Of a DNA stretch of 64,000 bases, positions 28,435 to 36,919 are shown in pieces (position 1 is the first letter of the stretch; every line of letters starts with the position of its first letter). Under the pieces are notes generated by a model. That model saw nothing but the letters and a program-made list of their open reading frames with translations, ran no database searches and had not been told where the DNA came from. The DNA is from Mucilaginibacter sp. GTDB taxonomy: Bacteria; Bacteroidota; Bacteroidia; Sphingobacteriales; Sphingobacteriaceae. Where the stretch lies: positions 1 through 64,000 of the forward strand of contig NZ_JANYGQ010000003.1 in assembly GCF_025359345.1 (NCBI RefSeq), given 5' to 3'. Position numbers and translations under genes: made by a program.

Positions 28435-29532
28435 CTATAATTCTTTTACTATTTCTTCTATTCGCTTTGCAATTGCACCAAACGATAGCTTCTCTCTGAA
28501 ATAACTCAAACACAATTCCCGTTTTTCTTTAAGATTTAATTTATCAAGACTATTCAAGGCAGCCAAAAGCGCGGCTTCGTTTCCGGCCTCGTAAAGTACG
28601 CCGCATTTGCCGTTGTCCGTAATCATCTTGAATGATTGTATTTCAGTGACAACAGGCACACATCCGCATGACATGGCCTCGCATACTGCTGTACCGCTGC
28701 CTTCATAATGCGAACCTGATAGCAAAAAGTCGGCGCTGTTAAACCAATCCTGCAAATCGTCGTGTGGCACCTGCCCAACTAATGTAATATTATGTTCGCC
28801 TGCATTTTTAGCTATTAGTTCCTTTATTTCGGGCAATAGTTCTGCAGTATGATAAATCATATACAGGTGCACGGCTGGGTTGGTTTTGGAATACTTTAAA
28901 AATGACCGCACTATGTTCAGCGGGTCTTTATTGTCGTTAAGCCTGCCGACCCATAAAAATGCCGGGTTGCCTGCAGCCCCGGTTTTTTCCCTGGCTAAAT
29001 CTTTATCGATTGGATAAAAATTGGATGATACTTCCATCACTTCCTGTATTTTCCAATAGGAAGAAATGTTGCCCTTTCGTACCCAATCCAATCCCATAGC
29101 CATCGCTGCAAACAGGTAAGCATCTGTAAAACGGTCAGCCAGCTTTTGCGCGTATTTTTTTAAGCCGCTCATTGGTTTTTCAGCGTGGTGATGAGCTATT
29201 ATCTTTGTTTTCTTAGGCAGGATGAGGTGTAATAATATCAATTGCACCGGGTTATGCAATCCCTGCACTATTACAACGTCTGGCTTTAGGTTTTTTATAA
29301 ACCGGTTTAGTTTAAAGGGAAAATGTGTTTTTTTACGGTTTAAGTTTACAAACTTATACTCCACGCCATTGTGCATGGCATCTCCTTCATAGTCAATTTG
29401 CTTAAGGCTGATTACCTGGTTGTTTTTTGCCAGTTGCTCAAAAATACCCGCGTAGCCGGCTGTGCGTTTAAACCAGCTTTCGGGCGTGTCAAAACCGGGG
29501 GAATAACTATAACTTATGGATACGTACAGCAT
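28435..29532 (-). CDS. glycosyltransferase family 4 (GT-B)
   Basis: A 365-residue GT-B enzyme, last gene of the leftward six-gene operon. Acceptor-side N-terminal half, then donor-binding half with FLWVGRLNDNKDPLNIV, ITLVGQVPHDDL and the EX7E motif in HYEGSGTAVCEAMSCG. The first 20 residues do not form a signal peptide. It starts 11 bp after the flavin-reductase-like gene. Placement suggests it adds a sugar to the molecule shaped by the other enzymes of the operon. Confidence 0.87.
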   Translation of the reverse strand: MLYVSISYSYSPGFDTPESWFKRTAGYAGIFEQLAKNNQVISLKQIDYEGDAMHNGVEYKFVNLNRKKTHFPFKLNRFIKNLKPDVVIVQGLHNPVQLILLHLILPKKTKIIAHHHAEKPMSGLKKYAQKLADRFTDAYLFAAMAMGLDWVRKGNISSYWKIQEVMEVSSNFYPIDKDLAREKTGAAGNPAFLWVGRLNDNKDPLNIVRSFLKYSKTNPAVHLYMIYHTAELLPEIKELIAKNAGEHNITLVGQVPHDDLQDWFNSADFLLSGSHYEGSGTAVCEAMSCGCVPVVTEIQSFKMITDNGKCGVLYEAGNEAALLAALNSLDKLNLKEKRELCLSYFREKLSFGAIAKRIEEIVKEL

Positions 29533-29543
29533 AAAACCCTATT

Positions 29544-30458
29544 TTAAAATAACCCGTCAATACTTTCGTATTTACTGTTTTGAAACTGTAAAAACCCAAC
29601 GTGGTAAAGCGATGATGGATTGCTTTTTAATTGCGTTTTGCTTAAAACCCGGCCGACCATCAGCATGTGGTAGCCCATTTTTTTGTTCGAGATGATTTCT
29701 ATCTCCTTATACGCACCCACAAAGTCGGGCACAGGGAATTTGAACAGTTCGCTCGGCATCGTTTTAAAAGACAATTGGTCGGGGGATGTGGGCGATTTGC
29801 TGGAGTGCTTGCCCAGGTTATATACTGTTTCAATATCAACATCATTGGTATCGCAAACAACAACTTTTTTTGCGGCAAGTATTTTGTCGAGGGTTAAATT
29901 GCTGGTCCGAAGGCCTAATATGTACATGTCTTCCTGTTGTATGTAGCCATGTATATCCATCGGGAAAATATTGCAATACCCGTCGTCTTTATAGGATACG
30001 ATAATAATGCTCCGTGGGTACGAATACATGGCGCTGATAACCCTGCGGCTTTGATAGGTATTGGCTTTCGATCGTAAAAAGTAAGCAAACAGTACCAATC
30101 GGTGCAAAGTACTTAATTGGTAGTTTTTTACACTTTCAACCTTAAATAAAAACAACACACCGCTGGGGGTAGGTATCTTTTCAATAAGTGATACATCAAT
30201 GACGGCGTTGATCTCCCATCCTGTAACAAAGTGAATTTGTGCTTCCTGGTTGCTGGTTAACGTGGCCTCATCAGCAGGTAACCAGGCTGCCATGCAAAAC
30301 GGGTCGAGGCAAATCATACTGTTGGTAGCAGTGATATCGGCCTTGTAACTGCCGTTTTTTAAATAAACTTTTTCCACAACATCAGCCTGGTGCAGCCTTG
30401 TAATATAAAAGGTCCGTATTTTTTTATTGTCGAAAAAAAGCTTGTTTATTAATCCCAT
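29544..30458 (-). CDS. flavin reductase-like protein with an unrecognised N-terminal half
   Basis: A 304-residue cytoplasmic protein. The C-terminal half (about 143-300) resembles the flavin reductase-like/split-barrel fold: the opening SYPRSIIIVSYKDDGYCNIFP, a mid ILGLRTSN, and a closing HMLMVGRVLS, in the same order as FMN-binding members. The first 140 residues are beta-rich and I do not recognise them; they may be a second, degenerate barrel. Flavin reductases supply reduced flavin to monooxygenases, or bind FMN themselves. No monooxygenase is nearby, so a direct redox role in this operon is more likely. Two bases separate it from the GNAT gene. Confidence 0.55.
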   Translation of the reverse strand: MGLINKLFFDNKKIRTFYITRLHQADVVEKVYLKNGSYKADITATNSMICLDPFCMAAWLPADEATLTSNQEAQIHFVTGWEINAVIDVSLIEKIPTPSGVLFLFKVESVKNYQLSTLHRLVLFAYFLRSKANTYQSRRVISAMYSYPRSIIIVSYKDDGYCNIFPMDIHGYIQQEDMYILGLRTSNLTLDKILAAKKVVVCDTNDVDIETVYNLGKHSSKSPTSPDQLSFKTMPSELFKFPVPDFVGAYKEIEIISNKKMGYHMLMVGRVLSKTQLKSNPSSLYHVGFLQFQNSKYESIDGLF

Positions 30459-30460
30459 TT

Positions 30461-31411
30461 TTAAAAAGTATCAATATCTGCTGATGTGAATTTAACCTTA
30501 TCCAGCGGCAAATCCTCACCTAACACCTTAAATATTGCCGGAAAGGATTGAATGGACTTAAACCGCATAGCAAACAGTCCGTGTAAGGTAGTTCCCGGGC
30601 TTGCATGAAAATGTATTTGTTTGAGCCCAAGTTTACCGGCAAGTTTTTTTAGCTCGTACATCATATCGTCAAAATCGTCGGCCTGCAAATTAATATCCCC
30701 AATTAAAAGTATGCCGCTTATTTTAATCCATAAAGTTGAGCTGCCTAGTTTAATGACTTTTGTATCGTTATAGGATTTGTATCTTAAATAGTTCTCATCC
30801 CGGTAAACTCCACTGCAACCATCATTAATTATCGAATTTTCTACCCCTCTTTGGTCCAGCAAGTGCTTTTTCAGGACGTGTTGCTGGTAGCGGCTATACA
30901 GAACTTTTAGTGCCGGCAATTTTCCAAAAAAACGGTTCCACGAAAAATTGGGGGTATGGATAATAAAACAATCTAAATAATGCGCAGTTTGCCAGCCCAA
31001 CTTATTTACAAAGCCGGGCAGGGAATTTTGATTTGGAAAGCCAAAAAGCAACCTGATACCCAGCTCGCGGCATAGCTGGAACGTTGTGAGGGCCAGTTCC
31101 ACAAATAATCCCCTGTTACGGTGCACCGGGTGTGTCATCGTATCGGCCGATTGTGCAGCCAAAATAACATCGTTGTCAGCTTTTATTAAACATGGTATGA
31201 CTGCATAAAATGCAATTGGCTGCCGCCACGTTGTGTAGGCAATAAAACCGGTAAATTCAACACCGGTGAACCTGGTATTATATTTTTTTTCAAAAAAGTC
31301 GGGGGAGACTTCTTTTCCATAAACGGTACTATGCAGTAGTCCAACGTCAGCCAGGTTGCCTGCCGTTAACCTTTCAACGGTATATTTATCGGTGGCCGGT
31401 TTACTATTCAT
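30461..31411 (-). CDS. GNAT-superfamily acyltransferase-like protein
   Basis: A 316-residue protein. The N-terminal part has GNAT features: an ERLTAGNLADVGLLH opening, a beta-hairpin FTGFIAYTTWRQPIAFYAV, then a candidate acyl-CoA loop THPVHRNRGLFVELALTTF (about 93-111) and the helix ELGIRLLFGFPNQNSLPGF. The C-terminal 120 residues look like a second, more diverged half, as in FemAB or double-GNAT proteins. It likely N- or O-acylates an amino sugar or similar. It overlaps the deacetylase gene by 8 bases, which fits a deacetylate-then-acylate sequence on the same substrate. Confidence 0.72.
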   Translation of the reverse strand: MNSKPATDKYTVERLTAGNLADVGLLHSTVYGKEVSPDFFEKKYNTRFTGVEFTGFIAYTTWRQPIAFYAVIPCLIKADNDVILAAQSADTMTHPVHRNRGLFVELALTTFQLCRELGIRLLFGFPNQNSLPGFVNKLGWQTAHYLDCFIIHTPNFSWNRFFGKLPALKVLYSRYQQHVLKKHLLDQRGVENSIINDGCSGVYRDENYLRYKSYNDTKVIKLGSSTLWIKISGILLIGDINLQADDFDDMMYELKKLAGKLGLKQIHFHASPGTTLHGLFAMRFKSIQSFPAIFKVLGEDLPLDKVKFTSADIDTF

Positions 31412-32411
31412 AGCTGCCCTTTATGGTTGCACGCATTTGGTTGTTAACTGAAATAAATGGATTTATGGTAAAACGCTCGCGCATGGCGGCGTCGCTTTTA
31501 TCAGCCCAGTTTAAAAAGGCGGTGGCAAGCAGTTGCGTATAGCCGGCACTTTTTGCCAATGTTATAACTTCGGGACTGTACGAGCCATATGGAAACCCAA
31601 AGCTGCTAATGCTTTTTTGTGTGATGTTTTCAAGAAAAAGCTTACTGTTAACCAACTCAGCCATAGTATCATTAATATTAATTCTTGCCAAATCGTTATG
31701 ATAAAGACTATGTGCGCCTATGGTTACATATGGTGAAGCTGATAACTCCGCAATTTGGTTTGCGGACATTTGTTGCCAATAGTCATAATCGGATGGGTTT
31801 GTTTTAAAGGGTGATAACGGGTACAATTCCTTCATCATGGCTTCCTTTTCGCTAAAACCACAGCCCCAAAGTTTTTCAATTAAACCCGTACCTGTGATGG
31901 TCGAAATATATTTGTTATGCCGGTTTTTTATGTATGTTTCATCGCTCACAACGATTTTATCCGGGCCGTACTTGCCAAAAATGCTGATGAAATCGTTCCA
32001 TAAAACATCATGGCCTTCGGTTGTTATAGCAGTTATAAAAAACGTTGCCGGCACCTGGTATTGCTGCAAAAGCGGTAAAACATATTTATGGTTATTTGCA
32101 AATCCGTCATCAAACGTAATGCAAATGTTAAACTTATCCTTGTTGAACTTTTGGGCATAGTAATCATCCAGCGACACCACATTAAAGTGCTTTTTATAGA
32201 ATTTAAGGTGTGCCTCAAAAGTTTTTTTAGTGATGAAAAGCGTATTGAATTTTAACGGTTCACTATTGCAAACGCCGTGATAAAGTATTATCCTGTTGCC
32301 TTTTGCAGATTTATAAATGCCATTGCCCAGCCCAAGAGCATGCTGTAAATCCCTGGAGAGGTAAACTACCCTCCGTACAGCCCTGGCAGATATTTTTTGC
32401 AGTAAGCTCAT
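31404..32411 (-). CDS. polysaccharide deacetylase family protein (NodB domain)
   Basis: A 335-residue NodB-homology protein with the metal/catalytic motifs in order: TFDDGFANNHKYVL (about 97-110; Asp-Asp), GAHSLYHNDLARI (two His, about 229-241) and FGFPYGSYSPE near the end of the barrel. The family removes N- or O-acetyl groups from glycans or sugar amides using a divalent metal. No signal peptide is evident, so it may act on a cytoplasmic lipid- or nucleotide-linked precursor. It starts in an ATGA overlap with the amidohydrolase stop. Confidence 0.9.
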   Translation of the reverse strand: MSLLQKISARAVRRVVYLSRDLQHALGLGNGIYKSAKGNRIILYHGVCNSEPLKFNTLFITKKTFEAHLKFYKKHFNVVSLDDYYAQKFNKDKFNICITFDDGFANNHKYVLPLLQQYQVPATFFITAITTEGHDVLWNDFISIFGKYGPDKIVVSDETYIKNRHNKYISTITGTGLIEKLWGCGFSEKEAMMKELYPLSPFKTNPSDYDYWQQMSANQIAELSASPYVTIGAHSLYHNDLARININDTMAELVNSKLFLENITQKSISSFGFPYGSYSPEVITLAKSAGYTQLLATAFLNWADKSDAAMRERFTINPFISVNNQMRATIKGSYE

Positions 32412-33577
32412 GCCTCGATTGTTTCGTTAATTGTTACAGGGAACTTTAAGTTTGGCTGGTGAAACCGTATTTGTTTTAACAATGCTGGTAAATCACCTTT
32501 TACATATTTACAACATTCACCAATAAAAATGCGACTAAATCCGGTTAAATCAACATCCAGCAATTGCGGCAGCAACTCTTCATCAAAAAGGCTGATTTCG
32601 CCCTTATGGGTTACCAGCAAAATATCCAAAGGGTTAAGCCCAAAAAAAGCTTCGTAGCTGTTTTCTCCTGTAGTTTTTTTTGCCACTACCAAATCTGCAT
32701 CCTTGCCGGTAGCAATATCGCCGCAATTCAGCTTCCAAACAGTGGCAGGGTTATGGTTTAAGGTCGCGAAAAGACCTTCATCGCTAAGCATACCGGTGTT
32801 CCTGGCGAGTCGTAGTTGTTCCCAAATGTTCCAGTTGCCGGTTAAGGTAGAGTCGGTCCCGAATAAAATTTCGGTATGTTTACTCAATACATTAACCGGG
32901 GCGGTTTTATTTAGCAGGAAGAAATTCGTTTCGGGGCACCATACTATCGCTTCAAAATGTTCGGCCTGCGCGCCCGACATAGCGACTCCATGTACGCCTA
33001 TTAATATTCGTTTTAAAATGTTAAATTTTATCAGTTTGTCAATTTCTTTCGACGACAGCGCGTCGGTTCCTTCACCCACGTGCATATTTACCGCCAGACT
33101 TTTTTTTGCCGGGTTATTCAGCTTTACTTTCCATTGTTTTTCGAACTGCACCGAGTGCAGGCAATGGGTTTCTTCAAAAACGGTTATCGGCGTATTTGTT
33201 AAACCCGTTTTTTCGCCGTGATTAACCACGGTAGTAACGCCGCAAAGCAGGTTTTTGTAAACACCCCATTGGTATCGTAATGCTGCCGGTATTTTTGTTA
33301 TGGCAGCAATTTCGTCTTTATAAGCCTCGTGTATATGTTTACCCCATTCGGTGTAATTACTAAAAACCTTGCCACCAAGGGCGGGGAACAGGTTGAAATC
33401 CAGGTGGTCGTGCGAGTTGATGAGGCCGGGGAAAGCGATGGCATTGTTAAACGATAAGCTGAGGTGCCCAATTTTGCCGTTGGCAGATGCCGGGCTAATG
33501 TCCGCTATCTTTCCATTGCAAACCCGGATGTCTACCGGTGACTCAGTTCCCAATATATCAACATTCTGCAGGACCAT
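32408..33577 (-). CDS. amidohydrolase superfamily protein (ATZ/TRZ-like)
   Basis: A 389-residue metal-dependent hydrolase. Metal ligands: His-Asp-His in NSHDHLDFNLFP (about 57-68), NMHVGEGTDA (His near 165), GVHGVAMSG (His near 194), and Asp in LFGTDSTLTGNWN. The VWCPETNFFLLNKTA stretch and NHNPATVWKLN are typical of the chlorohydrolase/cytosine deaminase branch, which hydrolyses C-N or C-Cl bonds on ring compounds. An enzyme of this branch is unusual in a glycan locus. It shares one base with the methyltransferase stop (TAATG) and four with the deacetylase start. Confidence 0.85.
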   Translation of the reverse strand: MVLQNVDILGTESPVDIRVCNGKIADISPASANGKIGHLSLSFNNAIAFPGLINSHDHLDFNLFPALGGKVFSNYTEWGKHIHEAYKDEIAAITKIPAALRYQWGVYKNLLCGVTTVVNHGEKTGLTNTPITVFEETHCLHSVQFEKQWKVKLNNPAKKSLAVNMHVGEGTDALSSKEIDKLIKFNILKRILIGVHGVAMSGAQAEHFEAIVWCPETNFFLLNKTAPVNVLSKHTEILFGTDSTLTGNWNIWEQLRLARNTGMLSDEGLFATLNHNPATVWKLNCGDIATGKDADLVVAKKTTGENSYEAFFGLNPLDILLVTHKGEISLFDEELLPQLLDVDLTGFSRIFIGECCKYVKGDLPALLKQIRFHQPNLKFPVTINETIEA

Positions 33578-34317
33578 TATTCCCTCCCAAAATGTATCCC
33601 GTAAATTATTGGGAAGCCTTTAAATTTTTCGTAAACGTGTAAGGCGTTTTGTACCTGGTAGTAATGCCGAACGGTTTCATCCACGCGTTTTTCTATCTCA
33701 TTGATCACCCTGAAATTATTTTTCGAAAGTATCGCCTTAATTTTATCGGTCGGGTGTACAAAATTCTGCACCGCAATATGCGTATTATTATGCCTAAAGG
33801 TACGCTGCCCGCCTGATCCCAGCACATTGGGGTGGAAATCAGTAATGATAATTTCCCCTTTATCTTTTACTAAGCGACTCCAGGAGTTTAAGGCTTCCTC
33901 AAGGTTCTTAATATGGGCGACTGTAAGGGTTGATAAGATTACATCGTATGTATTATCAGGTATTTTCGAAAAAAGGTTATCACTAATCACATAGGTATCA
34001 TTAGAAGGGAATTTTTCGCGCAATTTTCCCAGCATGCCATGCGAAACATCGAAACCCGTGAGACTCGCAATGTCTCTATTGAAAATTTTGGGCCAATGCC
34101 TGCCTGTTCCGCAGCCAATATCTGCCACGTTTTTATTTTTTATATCGATAGTATTCAACAGTTCGGTAAAAACCAGTTCATCCAGGTCGAGCATGAGGTT
34201 GCCTGGTTGTGCATCGTATTCATCTGCCCAAATATCATATGCCTCTACAACTCCCCGTTCTTTGAAGGCGGCTGGTTGGACGTTTTTACGGAAAATTTTT
34301 TTCAGCGTTTCTATCAT
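33577..34317 (-). CDS. class I SAM-dependent methyltransferase, first gene of leftward operon
   Basis: A 246-residue methyltransferase of the UbiE/methyltransf-11 type. The glycine-rich SAM motif is VADIGCGTGRHWPKIF (about 65-80), preceded by a YDIWADEYDAQPGN opening and followed by YDVILSTLTVAHIKN and GEIIITDFHPNVLG. I take the ATG at 34317 (MIETLKK); an upstream in-frame TTG at 34338 is less likely. It faces the rightward radical SAM operon across a 338-bp intergenic region with strong hairpins. Confidence 0.88.
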   Translation of the reverse strand: MIETLKKIFRKNVQPAAFKERGVVEAYDIWADEYDAQPGNLMLDLDELVFTELLNTIDIKNKNVADIGCGTGRHWPKIFNRDIASLTGFDVSHGMLGKLREKFPSNDTYVISDNLFSKIPDNTYDVILSTLTVAHIKNLEEALNSWSRLVKDKGEIIITDFHPNVLGSGGQRTFRHNNTHIAVQNFVHPTDKIKAILSKNNFRVINEIEKRVDETVRHYYQVQNALHVYEKFKGFPIIYGIHFGRE

Positions 34318-34323
34318 TGTAAA

Positions 34324-34420
34324 AGAGTCAGGAACCAAGAGCTAAGTGTCAAGATAGAAAAATTAAGCACCAAATCCTATATCTTATTGTCTTGGTTCCT
34401 GATTCTTGCCTCTTGATTCT
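34324..34420. repeat. intergenic inverted repeat (TCAAGAGCCAAGA family)
   Basis: Arms AGAGTCAGGAACCAAGAG at about 34324-34341 and the near complement CTTGGTTCCTGATTCTTG at about 34391-34408, followed by a further CTCTTGATTCT. Same family as 4183-4209 and 6024-6111. Confidence 0.7.
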
Positions 34421-34437
34421 CTAATTCTCTACTCGTC

Positions 34438-34518
34438 ATTACGCTTAAATAGCTATGTCGGTTGCCCACGCAAATTATTTAATGCGGCAGGCAACCATAG
34501 CTTTTTACAGGGCGTAAT
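34438..34518 (+). promoter_or_regulatory. long imperfect hairpin
   Basis: Outer arms ATTACGC (34438-34444) and GCGTAAT (34512-34518) enclose inner arms AGCTATG plus GGTTGCC (34451-34457 and 34460-34466) and GGCAACC plus ATAGCT (34490-34502). The inner stem is followed by a short T run. Location in a divergent promoter region argues against an ordinary terminator. Confidence 0.6.
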
Positions 34519-34572
34519 TACTGTTGAGTAATTGTTTAATTGGGGTTAATTGGGTTTTGTGTGAATTGATGT

Positions 34573-34618
34573 CTCCGTATGGGAAATACCGGTGGTGTAA
34601 AACCGCCGGTATTACGGA
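34573..34618 (+). promoter_or_regulatory. strong leader hairpin before the radical SAM operon
   Basis: AATACCGGTGGT (34585-34596) pairs with ACCGCCGGTATT (34602-34613) with a single wobble and a 5-nt loop; outer arms CTCCGTA and ACGGAG extend it. It ends about 37 bases before the ATG at 34656 and is followed by ATTTTACC, so it could act as an attenuator or mRNA-stabilising leader. Confidence 0.6.
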
Positions 34619-34655
34619 GATTTTACCCTGGTACCGCATAACGTGTTAGCAAAAG

Positions 34656-36158
34656 ATGAGTAAGATACTATTGTTTAATCCCAAAAGTTCAATTAATAAA
34701 TACCGCATCCCTAATTCAATTTTAAACATTGCCGCATCGGTTAATGATAAATATGATTGGGTTATTGTTGACGGTAATTGTGAATCGGACCCTATAAAAA
34801 AGATAGAATCGTACCTGAGCAGCGGTGAGTTCAAGTATCTTGGCTTTACAGTTATGCCAGGCCCGCAACTACGGCAGGCTATACTGGCCGCGAAAGCGAT
34901 AAAACAAAAGTTTCCCTATACAACAATGATTTGGGGCGGTTATTTCCCGTCCAATCAACCAAATGCGGTGTTGTATTCTGGTTATGTCGATTTTATCATC
35001 AACGGCCCCGGCGATCATGCTTTTCCTAACTTAATTGATGCGTTAGAGCGCGGCCAGCCATTTGAATTTATTAAAAACCTTATCTATAAGGCTCCTGATG
35101 GGAAAATAACCAAGACCGCGAAGGAAGATTTAATAGATCAGGATTCGCTCCCGCCGCTGCCTTACGATAAGTTGGGCACGTTTTATCCCATTACCAAGTT
35201 TTTAGGCAAAACCTACCTGGGGAATAAAACACTGGCCTATCACTCCAGTATAGGTTGTCCGTTTACCTGCTCATTTTGTGCCGTGGTGCCGATATACGAG
35301 GCACGGTGGAAAGGAAAATCTGCGCAGGCAATTTATAAAGACGTAAAATACATAAAGGATAAATGGGGTGCAGATGCCATCGAATTTCATGACAACAACT
35401 TTTTTGTTTCGGAAAAACGTGCGGTTGAGTTTGCGAAACTGGTAAAGGATGAGAACATGACATGGTGGGGCATGGCACGTATTGACACCATGAGCAAATT
35501 TAAAGATTCGTCTTTAGCCGCTATTCGTGAAGCAGGGTGCAAAATAATTTTCTTTGGGGCTGAGAGTGGTAACAACGAGGTTTTGGCGCAGATGGATAAG
35601 GGCGGTACCCAAACCGGTAACCAGATTATTGAGTTTGCTGAGCGGTTAAAAAAGTTTGATATTATTCCTGAATATTCCTTTGTGTTGGGTACACCGGCGC
35701 CAACACCGGAAAAGGTACAGGCCCAGATTGATTTTGAGATTGACTTTATTAAAAAAGTTAAGGCCGTAAACCCAAAGACAGAGATAATAATTTATACCTA
35801 CAGCCCTGTACCTACGGAAGGCTCGGAAATGTATAAGCAGGTATTGGCCAGTGGTTTCCGTTTCCCGCAAACTTTGGAAGATTGGATAAGCCCTGCATGG
35901 GAAAGTTTTGACTTGCGGAAAAATCCGCTAACCCCGTGGCTCACACCTGATATGATTGATAAGATACGGAACTTTGAAACGGTGCTTAACGGCGTGTATC
36001 CTACAGTTACAGACATCCGGCTTAATTTAATAAAACGGAAGGCGATACAATTGGTGGCCGGCCTTCGTTACAAAGTTAATATGTACAAATATCCGTACGA
36101 AATAAAGCTGTTGCAAAAAGTTTGGCGTTACCGCCAGCCCGAAATACAAGGTTTTTAA
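34656..36158 (+). CDS. B12-binding-type radical SAM enzyme (1)
   Basis: A 500-residue enzyme. An N-terminal Rossmann-like cobalamin-binding-type domain (about 1-150, with IWGGYFPSNQPNAV and VDFIINGPGDHAF) precedes a radical SAM TIM barrel with the Fe-S cluster motif C201-P-F-T-C205-S-F-C208 in SSIGCPFTCSFCAV, and FFGAESGNNEVLAQMDKG downstream. The C-terminal 100 residues are alpha-helical. The canonical DXHXXG His of base-on B12 proteins is not seen, as usual in this class. Relatives include BchE, HpnJ and B12 methylases of antibiotic pathways. It leads the rightward operon; the substrate is unknown. Confidence 0.87.
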   Translation: MSKILLFNPKSSINKYRIPNSILNIAASVNDKYDWVIVDGNCESDPIKKIESYLSSGEFKYLGFTVMPGPQLRQAILAAKAIKQKFPYTTMIWGGYFPSNQPNAVLYSGYVDFIINGPGDHAFPNLIDALERGQPFEFIKNLIYKAPDGKITKTAKEDLIDQDSLPPLPYDKLGTFYPITKFLGKTYLGNKTLAYHSSIGCPFTCSFCAVVPIYEARWKGKSAQAIYKDVKYIKDKWGADAIEFHDNNFFVSEKRAVEFAKLVKDENMTWWGMARIDTMSKFKDSSLAAIREAGCKIIFFGAESGNNEVLAQMDKGGTQTGNQIIEFAERLKKFDIIPEYSFVLGTPAPTPEKVQAQIDFEIDFIKKVKAVNPKTEIIIYTYSPVPTEGSEMYKQVLASGFRFPQTLEDWISPAWESFDLRKNPLTPWLTPDMIDKIRNFETVLNGVYPTVTDIRLNLIKRKAIQLVAGLRYKVNMYKYPYEIKLLQKVWRYRQPEIQGF

Positions 36159-36170
36159 TCCAATATTAAA

Positions 36171-36914
36171 GTGCACCTGGTTAATTTAAGTGTTGAGAAT
36201 AAACGTGATGAAACCGTGGATACGGCTTTCGCTGATTTGTATATTGATGTACGAAACCAGGAAAAACGCGTTCTAACGGATTGCCAGGTAATGTTTTTGC
36301 CGGATATTGAACCGACACATATTCATTATAAAGAATGGCAGGTAAGGAAACGGTCGGCAAAAAAATTGATTGATTATCTGAAGGAAAAAAACAAACCGCT
36401 TAATATTTTAGAAATCGGCTGTGGCAATGGTTGGTTATCGTCGATGCTGTTAACCATCAAAGGCTCAAAAGTTACCGGCATAGATGTAAACGAACCTGAA
36501 ATTATGCAGGCGGAACGCCTTTTTAAAAATGAAAGGCTGGATTTTATTTGTGCGGGTTTCGACCCCACAACGTTTTCGGGCCAAAAGTTTGATGTTATTT
36601 TATTTGCAGCATCCATACAATATTTCCCATCGATAAAAAATATTTTGCAAGATGCACTTTCATGTTTGAACTGGAATGGCGAAATTCATATTATCGACAC
36701 AAATTTTTACAGTCCTAACCAGGTTGAAGGTGCTGCCCGCCGGACCGAACAATACTACAACGACATGGGGTACCCCGAAATGGCGGCCTATTATTTCCAT
36801 CACACTGTAAACGATTTGAAGCCATTTAATTACCGGGTATTATTTAACCCGCACAGGCTGGTCAATAAAATGAGTAAAAGAGACCCATTTTACTGGGTGA
36901 CCATAAAACATTAA
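36171..36914 (+). CDS. class I SAM-dependent methyltransferase
   Basis: A 247-residue methyltransferase starting at GTG 12 bp after the first radical SAM gene. The SAM motif is ILEIGCGNGWLSSML (about 79-93), followed by VTGIDVNEPEIMQAERL (acidic ribose-binding residue) and FDVILFAASIQYFPS. The first 60 residues are an N-terminal extension of unclear role. It has no membrane segment. Position between radical SAM genes suggests it modifies the same intermediate. Confidence 0.85.
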   Translation: MHLVNLSVENKRDETVDTAFADLYIDVRNQEKRVLTDCQVMFLPDIEPTHIHYKEWQVRKRSAKKLIDYLKEKNKPLNILEIGCGNGWLSSMLLTIKGSKVTGIDVNEPEIMQAERLFKNERLDFICAGFDPTTFSGQKFDVILFAASIQYFPSIKNILQDALSCLNWNGEIHIIDTNFYSPNQVEGAARRTEQYYNDMGYPEMAAYYFHHTVNDLKPFNYRVLFNPHRLVNKMSKRDPFYWVTIKH

Positions 36915-36919
36915 ATATT

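Larger units (their letters stand above)
34318..34655. other. divergent intergenic region of the radical SAM / amidohydrolase locus
   Basis: This 338-bp stretch separates the divergent operons and should carry both promoters. It contains a dispersed inverted repeat (34324-34420) and two hairpins (34438-34518 and 34573-34618), listed separately. I see no credible small gene. No cobalamin-riboswitch box was recognised although two B12-type enzymes lie downstream. Confidence 0.7.

Noticed and set aside
34438..34655. Cobalamin riboswitch upstream of B12-type radical SAM gene
   Set aside because: The B12-box sequence and the conserved core were not seen; only generic hairpins are present.
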